Source: Mollicutes bacterium
Lineage (GTDB): Bacteria; Bacillota_I; Bacilli_A; RF39; UBA660
NCBI GenBank assembly: GCA_012510695.1
Contig: JAAZHN010000084.1
Coordinates: 1 to 5,164, forward strand
Reading direction: 5' to 3'
Length of the DNA stretch: 5,164 bases
Shown here: positions 1 to 3,805 of the stretch, in pieces
Numbering within the stretch: the first letter of the stretch is position 1
Layout of the letters: each line of letters starts with the position of its first letter
Made by a program: the position numbers and the translations under genes
The notes under the pieces: generated by a model
What the model saw: the letters and a program-made list of their open reading frames with translations, nothing else
Told to the model about the DNA's origin: nothing
The model's database searches: none

Positions 1-19
1 ATAAAGGGTTTTATATAAC

Positions 20-48
20 TTGTATTTTTACTCTTAATAACTTAAAAT
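20..48 (+). promoter_or_regulatory. Candidate sigma-A promoter of the UPF0316 gene
   Basis: A TTGTAT -35 box (20-25) and a TAAAAT -10 box (43-48) are separated by exactly 17 bases. The -10 matches the consensus at five of six positions and the -35 at three of six. Transcription would start near 55, giving a leader of only about 13 bases that begins at the ribosome binding site. In DNA this AT-rich such matches also occur by chance, so the call rests on the spacing and on the gene directly downstream. Confidence 0.45.
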
Positions 49-67
49 ACATATAGGTGATAGGAAA

Positions 68-574
68 ATGAATACACTTGTATTGTGTTTAAAAATATTT
101 TTTGCAAGGGTTTTTGATGTAACTCTAGGGACAACAAGAATGATTTTAACAGTTAAAGAAAAAAGAGTTTATGCGATGATTGTTGGTTTTATTGAAGTAA
201 CAGTTTGGTTTTTAGTTGCTAAAGAAGCAATTACTAATGCTGGTAATAGTTTATATGTAGTTTTCTCATATGCTGGTGGTTATGCAGTAGGGACTTTCGT
301 TGGTTCTTTTCTTTCTTCAAAAATAATCGATGGTAAATTAAAGGTTCAAGTAATAACTCAAAATAATGATTTGGATGTTTTAGATAAAATTAAAGATGCT
401 GGATTTGGAGTATCAGCAATTCCAACTCATGATAATAAACTAATGCTTATAATTGAAGTTGATAAAAAACATTATCCTAAATTAAAAAAGTTAATCGATA
501 AGATTGATGATAAAGCCTTTATTTCAGTAAATGAAACTAAGTATGTTGAAAAAGGATATTTTCAAAAAAAATAG
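68..574 (+). CDS. UPF0316 family membrane protein (DUF5698 plus DUF2179)
   Basis: This is a 168-residue integral membrane protein of the UPF0316 family, related to Bacillus YebE; the family's molecular function is not established. Three hydrophobic segments are visible at about residues 4-26, 34-55 and 62-84. The first carries the family-like pattern FDVTLGTTRM (residues 16-25), and the second carries the conserved Gly-Phe-Ile-Glu...Trp (40-47). The soluble C-terminal half (about 90-165) fits DUF2179, ending in the typical AFISV...GYF pattern (150-165), and is probably cytoplasmic. The length is normal for the family. The ATG at 68 is preceded by AGGTGA (55-60) with a 7-base gap, and no competing start is seen. 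It is the only plus-strand gene and is convergent with the gene that ends at 577. Family assignment is fairly secure; the biochemical role is unknown. Confidence 0.88.
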   Translation: MNTLVLCLKIFFARVFDVTLGTTRMILTVKEKRVYAMIVGFIEVTVWFLVAKEAITNAGNSLYVVFSYAGGYAVGTFVGSFLSSKIIDGKLKVQVITQNNDLDVLDKIKDAGFGVSAIPTHDNKLMLIIEVDKKHYPKLKKLIDKIDDKAFISVNETKYVEKGYFQKK

Positions 575-592
575 AGCTACTCAAATAGCTCT
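573..592. terminator. Bidirectional intrinsic terminator shared by two convergent genes
   Basis: A perfect 7-bp inverted repeat, AGAGCTA (573-579) and TAGCTCT (586-592), encloses a 6-base loop. On the plus strand it is followed by five T (594-598). On the minus strand, after one base, it is followed by eight T (the A run at 564-571). It can therefore stop transcription from both sides. The left arm holds the end of the plus-strand TAG stop (572-574) and the whole minus-strand TAG stop (577-579), so the hairpin lies inside the last codons of the minus-strand gene. Confidence 0.82.
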
Positions 593-1530
593 GTTTTTAA
601 CCAAAAATATGAACCATTTTCTTCTTTAGAAAATGTATGAACATAAGTATCAATTTCATTATTTTTAGTTCTTTTAATATTATCTAAATTATTCCCACTT
701 ATGGGTTTATAATCTTCAAAGTATAGTTTTTCATGATTGAAGTTTGAATAACCTTTTTCACTTTCTAACCAAACATATTTAGTGTGTATTTCTAGGCGAT
801 CTTCATATTCATAGGCTCTAACAACATAAGAGTATGTTTCAATTCCTACTGGTTTTTCTTGTGGGTTTATACATTTATATTTTGACCCTGTAACTGTGCA
901 TGAATAGCCATCTAATGTATCAAATGAACGAGTAACATATCTGCTTTTTTCACCGAATATTAACTTATAATCACTTGCTAATGCACTTGCTTCAAATTGA
1001 TGCATTGATAATAATACTCCATTAACTGTTGCGTAGCCATCATCGTTACAAATAAATTGGACTTTAGATGTATTTAATTCTGAACATTTTACATAAGAGT
1101 TTTCAACTGCATTCGTGCTCAAATGGTGGTGAAGAGCAATTGTTAACTTTTGATTATCTGATAATCCATCAATTATTACTGGAGCATTTGAATAGATTGA
1201 TTGAGTTTTATTACTAATTGTATTTTTTTCATAAGCAAATAAATTAATTAAGTTAGTTACCTTGTCATCATCAATACTTATTTCATTAGGGTCTACCTCA
1301 CCAGTTGGTTCTTCTTTAGGTTTTTCACTACTGGGTTTATCCGGTTTATTTGGAGTAATACTACTTGATGGAGTATCACAAATATTTGAATATCCTTTTT
1401 CAGCATTAACATTTCTAAAATAAAAATAACAAACCAAAGATATAATCATAAAAATAAGTATTATGACCACTCTAATTGGTTGCAAACCTTTTTCTTCAGT
1501 TTGTAATTCTTTTTCTTTTTCCACTGCCAT
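577..1530 (-). CDS. Single-pass membrane protein with Cys-containing extracytoplasmic domain, function unknown
   Basis: I do not recognise a family. The 317-residue protein has a short charged N terminus (1-19), one strong transmembrane helix (about 20-38, IRVVIILIFMIISLVCYFYF), then a Pro/Lys/Glu/Ser-rich linker (about 53-82) and a mainly polar domain to the end. With Lys/Glu before the helix and Arg right after it, orientation is not certain, but a stalk-like linker suggests the large domain is outside the membrane. That domain has five Cys (51, 149, 161, 211, 220); 149/161 and 211/220 could form disulfides. The string EKGYSN occurs twice (44-49 and 259-264). The gene starts 11 bases after the AAA+ ATPase stop, so the two are very likely co-transcribed and possibly partners. 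The start is ambiguous: GTG at 1524 may be used instead of ATG at 1530. The gene ends in the shared terminator. Confidence 0.8.
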   Translation of the reverse strand: MAVEKEKELQTEEKGLQPIRVVIILIFMIISLVCYFYFRNVNAEKGYSNICDTPSSSITPNKPDKPSSEKPKEEPTGEVDPNEISIDDDKVTNLINLFAYEKNTISNKTQSIYSNAPVIIDGLSDNQKLTIALHHHLSTNAVENSYVKCSELNTSKVQFICNDDGYATVNGVLLSMHQFEASALASDYKLIFGEKSRYVTRSFDTLDGYSCTVTGSKYKCINPQEKPVGIETYSYVVRAYEYEDRLEIHTKYVWLESEKGYSNFNHEKLYFEDYKPISGNNLDNIKRTKNNEIDTYVHTFSKEENGSYFWLKTELFE

Positions 1531-1537
1531 CCCTTTT
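1522..1537 (-). promoter_or_regulatory. Ribosome binding site that questions the start of the membrane-protein gene
   Basis: On the minus strand the purine run AAAAAGGG (1531-1538) directly abuts the annotated ATG (1530-1528), which leaves no spacer. The in-frame GTG two codons later (1524-1522) lies six bases from GGG, a normal spacing. The mature start may therefore be Val3. The change removes only two residues and does not alter the membrane topology. Confidence 0.45.
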
Positions 1538-1541
1538 TCTT

Positions 1542-2525
1542 TTATAAATTCTCTAAATCTAATCCTTCTTCAATAATTAAATCTTTAAATATTTCTTTAA
1601 ATCTGGCTTTTTCTTTAACCTTTGCATCTTCATAAATGTTTTTTGCATTGGTAATTGCTTGGTATACATGTTTTAGTTTTACTTCTTTGGCATTTTCAAA
1701 TACTGCATTACTAAAAGCGTTTGCAAGTACAGTTAAAGAAACATCTGGGTATCTTGCCGCGACTTCATATACTCTTTTATATTCACTAGTCATTTCAACA
1801 ATAAATAACATTATTTTTTCTCTAATAAAATCAGTATATCCCATTTTCACGCCAGTTTGTTTTTCAATTTTAGGATATGTTCCCATTAATATTTTAGTTG
1901 TTGTTGGAATATCTGGTTCTGGAACATCAACTTTTTGGAATCTCCTTAGGAAAGCTCGATCTCTTAAAATATAAGTTTCATATTCTTCAGTAGTTGTCGC
2001 ACCGATCATTTTAATCGTACCTCGATCAAGTCCTGGTTTTAACATGTTAGCTATATCCATACTTGAGCCTGCTGTTTTATTAATAAGTAGATGAATTTCA
2101 TCGATAAATATAATTGTTTTTGATAATGTTTTTAATTCTTGGACTAATAATTCAACTCTATTTTCTGTTTGACCTTCACTAATTGAAGTTCCTAATAAAC
2201 TTGTAATATTAATTTTAATTAATTTCCATCCCTTAAGGGCATCTGGTACTAAACCTTTTTGAATTCGATAACCTAATCCTTCGACAATTGCTGTTTTACC
2301 AATACCAGGTTTACCAACTAAAAGAGTACTTTTTTCTGGGGTCAATAAAATTAATATAGATTCTTTAATCTCTTCATCACGAGCAATAGCGGGATCAGTA
2401 ATATATTCTTTTTCAGTAAAATCTTCACCATAAGACTCGATGATACTAACTTTACTCATCGGTGAGAATGTTTCATTTACTGGTTTACTAACCTGATTAT
2501 CAATTTCTAAGTCGAATACTTCCAT
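1542..2525 (-). CDS. Stand-alone AAA+ ATPase resembling the ClpB/ClpC first ATPase domain
   Basis: This 327-residue AAA+ ATPase aligns by eye with the first nucleotide-binding domain (D1) of ClpB/ClpC. In order it shows a unique N tail (1-28), the D1 lead-in with RDEEI (49-53), Walker A GKPGIGKT (71-78), Walker B IIFIDEIH (138-145, catalytic Glu143), the MLKPGLDRG stretch (161-169), sensor 1 in GATTTEEY (175-182) and the Arg-finger pair RR in LRRFQKV (194-195). A helical lid follows to about residue 300, then a charged tail. Clp N domain, middle domain, D2 ring and ClpP-binding loop are all absent. The pore-loop Tyr of the Clp KYRGE motif aligns with Ser116, so classical polypeptide threading is doubtful. 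ATP binding and hydrolysis and ring assembly are likely; the substrate is unknown. ATG at 2525 follows AAGGTGGTGA (2533-2542). It overlaps no neighbour and precedes the membrane-protein gene by 11 bases, a probable operon and possible functional pair. Confidence 0.9.
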   Translation of the reverse strand: MEVFDLEIDNQVSKPVNETFSPMSKVSIIESYGEDFTEKEYITDPAIARDEEIKESILILLTPEKSTLLVGKPGIGKTAIVEGLGYRIQKGLVPDALKGWKLIKINITSLLGTSISEGQTENRVELLVQELKTLSKTIIFIDEIHLLINKTAGSSMDIANMLKPGLDRGTIKMIGATTTEEYETYILRDRAFLRRFQKVDVPEPDIPTTTKILMGTYPKIEKQTGVKMGYTDFIREKIMLFIVEMTSEYKRVYEVAARYPDVSLTVLANAFSNAVFENAKEVKLKHVYQAITNAKNIYEDAKVKEKARFKEIFKDLIIEEGLDLENL

Positions 2526-2543
2526 TTATTATTCACCACCTTA

Positions 2544-2572
2544 ATTATATATCAAAGTGGCTATTTAAACAA
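2544..2572 (-). promoter_or_regulatory. Promoter of the AAA+ ATPase and membrane-protein operon
   Basis: Read on the minus strand, TTGTTT (2572-2567) is followed after 17 bases by a perfect TATAAT (2549-2544). A start about seven bases downstream leaves a leader of roughly 12-16 bases, still containing GGTGA as the ribosome binding site. This gives the ATPase and membrane protein a promoter separate from that of the XRE gene. Confidence 0.62.
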
Positions 2573-2575
2573 ATA

Positions 2576-2602
2576 AAATAATATGCACTAGACATATTAT
2601 TT
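2576..2602. repeat. AT-rich 10-bp inverted repeat between XRE and ATPase genes
   Basis: AAATAATATG (2576-2585) and CATATTATTT (2593-2602) are perfect complements around a 7-base centre. The repeat covers the XRE stop codon (2597-2599) and lies just upstream of the -35 of the ATPase promoter. On the minus strand it is followed by a T-rich tract. Only one of ten pairs is G-C, so as an RNA hairpin it would be a weak terminator. As DNA it could be a binding site for a dimeric regulator such as the adjacent XRE protein. The sequence does not decide between the two. Confidence 0.45.
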
Positions 2603-2809
2603 ATCATTTTCATACTGATGGTAAAATAATTCATCAGGTTTAGTTCTTAAAGCCCTTGCTATTTTAACCGCTAGATCATAGTATAATCTTCTTTGATTAT
2701 TTTCAAGCTGCCAATAATAAGGTTTACTAACTCCAATGAAATCTGCCATTTCTTGGTATGTAAAGTTGTTTTTCTTTCTTAATTTTTCTAAGACTAAATT
2801 TTTTTCCAT
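2597..2809 (-). CDS. Small XRE/Cro-type helix-turn-helix regulator
   Basis: This 70-residue protein is almost entirely one XRE-family DNA-binding domain (about residues 5-62). The pattern LEKLRKKNNFTYQEMADF (8-24) supplies helices 1 and 2, and GVSKPYYWQLEN (26-37) gives the turn and recognition helix; ARALRTKPDELF (51-62) closes the bundle. There is no sensor or dimerisation domain, as is usual for Cro-like single-domain repressors. ATG at 2809 has a clear GGTGA site five bases upstream. It lies 71 bases before the ATPase gene on the same strand and 36 bases after the LysR gene. An inverted repeat over its own -10 suggests self-repression, and it may also control the ATPase operon; both are inference. 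No phage or toxin gene is next to it, so a prophage or toxin-antitoxin role is not supported. Confidence 0.88.
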   Translation of the reverse strand: MEKNLVLEKLRKKNNFTYQEMADFIGVSKPYYWQLENNQRRLYYDLAVKIARALRTKPDELFYHQYENDK

Positions 2810-2831
2810 TTGTTCACCTACTACTACGAAC

Positions 2832-2840
2832 AGTATACCA
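2832..2840 (-). promoter_or_regulatory. Extended -10 promoter of the XRE gene
   Basis: On the minus strand TGG-TATACT (2840-2832) is an extended -10 element (TGn followed by a five-of-six match to TATAAT). No good -35 exists at 16-18 bases, which is normal for extended -10 promoters. The start would be near 2825, giving a leader of about 15 bases with the GGTGA site inside it. Confidence 0.5.
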
Positions 2841-2852
2841 TATTTTTATACT
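2832..2852. promoter_or_regulatory. Candidate operator dyad over the XRE promoter
   Basis: AGTATA (2832-2837) and TATACT (2847-2852) form a perfect 6-bp inverted repeat with a 9-base centre. One half-site is the -10 hexamer itself, so a bound dimer would block RNA polymerase. The other half-site runs over the LysR stop codon (2846-2848). No T run follows on the minus strand, so it is not a terminator. Binding by the XRE protein is inferred. Confidence 0.4.
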
Positions 2853-3730
2853 TCTTTGATTAAATCTACCAATTTTTGTGCACTTAAACTAAGATTGCCT
2901 TTTTTAGATATTGCTAGACCAACTTTTCTTTTTGGTATTTGTCCGACATCGATTATAAATATCTTTTTACTTTCTAATTCATCTTGAATATATTCTTGAG
3001 TGGCAAAACCAATTCCAAAACCATTTGCCACAAAGTCTATCAATAAATCTTGACTATCAACTTCCATACTTGGTGGATACTCTAAATTTCTTGATTTTAA
3101 TAATAAATCAAAATATGCACGACTTATCGATGGACTTTTCTCAACTATAATTGGTAATTTTAATAATTCATGAATATTTGATGATGATTTGGCTTTTTCA
3201 TAATACTTACTATTAGCAATGAAAACATCTTGAACATCTTGGAATCCATATATTTCAAAATCCACTAGTACTTTTCTTGGTACTGACATAACTACAAGAT
3301 CAATACTTCCTATTTTCAATTGTTTTAATAAGTTTATTGTTGACTCATGAACTAATTCTATTTCTATATTGGGATATTTATCATGATATTTTTTTAAATA
3401 AGGCATTAGGATATGTTTACTTATAATTGGATTAGCGCCTATTCTAACCTTACCTACATCTAAATTACGCATTTCTTGGAATTTTTCTAAACCATTAGCG
3501 ATAAGATTCATTCCTTCATTAACATCCGTAAATAAGGCTTTTCCTTCTTCAGTTAAAGTCACTCCTTTTTTTGATCGAATAAATAATTGACCAGCTAAAG
3601 ACTTCTCTAAATTTTGAATAGATTGGGAAACAGCCGGTTGGGATACATTAAGCTCCTTAGCAGCCTTAGAAATGCTTTGATTTTTAGCAACTATATAAAA
3701 TACTTTTAATAAATCATAATTAACATTCAT
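2846..3730 (-). CDS. LysR-type transcriptional regulator
   Basis: This 294-residue protein has the full LysR-family layout and usual length. The winged helix-turn-helix occupies residues 1-60, with the signature SISKAAKELNVSQPAVSQSI (19-38), then the wing and LTEEGKAL (59-66). A linker helix (about 65-88) leads to a periplasmic-binding-protein-like effector domain (about 92-290), seen in KVRIGANP (94-101), GSIDLVVM (141-148) and the late VANGFGIGFA (234-243). The inducer and target cannot be told from sequence, and there is no divergently transcribed target gene of the classical LysR arrangement. The ATG at 3730 follows a strong GGGAGG (3736-3741) with a five-base gap. It has its own promoter, 75 bases separate it from the upstream deacetylase gene, and no strong terminator lies between it and the XRE gene, so read-through is possible. 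Confidence 0.93.
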   Translation of the reverse strand: MNVNYDLLKVFYIVAKNQSISKAAKELNVSQPAVSQSIQNLEKSLAGQLFIRSKKGVTLTEEGKALFTDVNEGMNLIANGLEKFQEMRNLDVGKVRIGANPIISKHILMPYLKKYHDKYPNIEIELVHESTINLLKQLKIGSIDLVVMSVPRKVLVDFEIYGFQDVQDVFIANSKYYEKAKSSSNIHELLKLPIIVEKSPSISRAYFDLLLKSRNLEYPPSMEVDSQDLLIDFVANGFGIGFATQEYIQDELESKKIFIIDVGQIPKRKVGLAISKKGNLSLSAQKLVDLIKEV

Positions 3731-3772
3731 ATAATCCTCCCTTATGACATCAAGTTCTATCTATATATATTA

Positions 3773-3801
3773 CTTATATCATAAATGGATAATTATTGCA
3801 A
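3773..3801 (-). promoter_or_regulatory. Promoter of the LysR gene
   Basis: On the minus strand TTGCAA (3801-3796, four of six) is followed after 17 bases by TATAAG (3778-3773, five of six), and the -10 is preceded by TGA, an extended -10. The -35 lies inside the 8-bp palindrome ATTGCAAT (3795-3802). The leader would be about 35 bases. This is the best-formed promoter in the window. Confidence 0.65.
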
Positions 3802-3805
3802 TTGT

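Noticed and set aside
1425..1440. Lipoprotein signal at Cys34 of the membrane protein
   Set aside because: The residues before Cys34 are Ser-Leu-Val, without the small residue needed just before the Cys, and the Cys lies inside the hydrophobic helix rather than at its end.
1636..1974. Plus-strand 112-codon open frame
   Set aside because: It lies wholly antisense to the well-supported AAA+ ATPase, has no recognisable domain, and reads as hydrophobic and Ser-rich residues expected from the complement of the real frame.
1542..2525. ATPase as a truncated or decayed clpB/clpC gene
   Set aside because: It has its own promoter, ribosome site, unique N and C tails and a clean stop, and no Clp D2 or middle-domain remnants occur in the flanking DNA. 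It looks like a genuine single-ring protein.
2597..2809. XRE protein as an antitoxin or prophage repressor
   Set aside because: No small toxin-like gene, integrase or phage structural gene is present in the window, and the neighbouring genes are of housekeeping or unknown type.
2736..2987. Plus-strand 83-codon open frame
   Set aside because: It overlaps the XRE and LysR genes on the opposite strand, spans their intergenic promoter, and resembles no protein.
3731..3805. Terminator after the deacetylase gene
   Set aside because: The 75-base gap holds only the short palindrome ATTGCAAT and AT-rich sequence; no stable hairpin followed by a T run on the minus strand was found.
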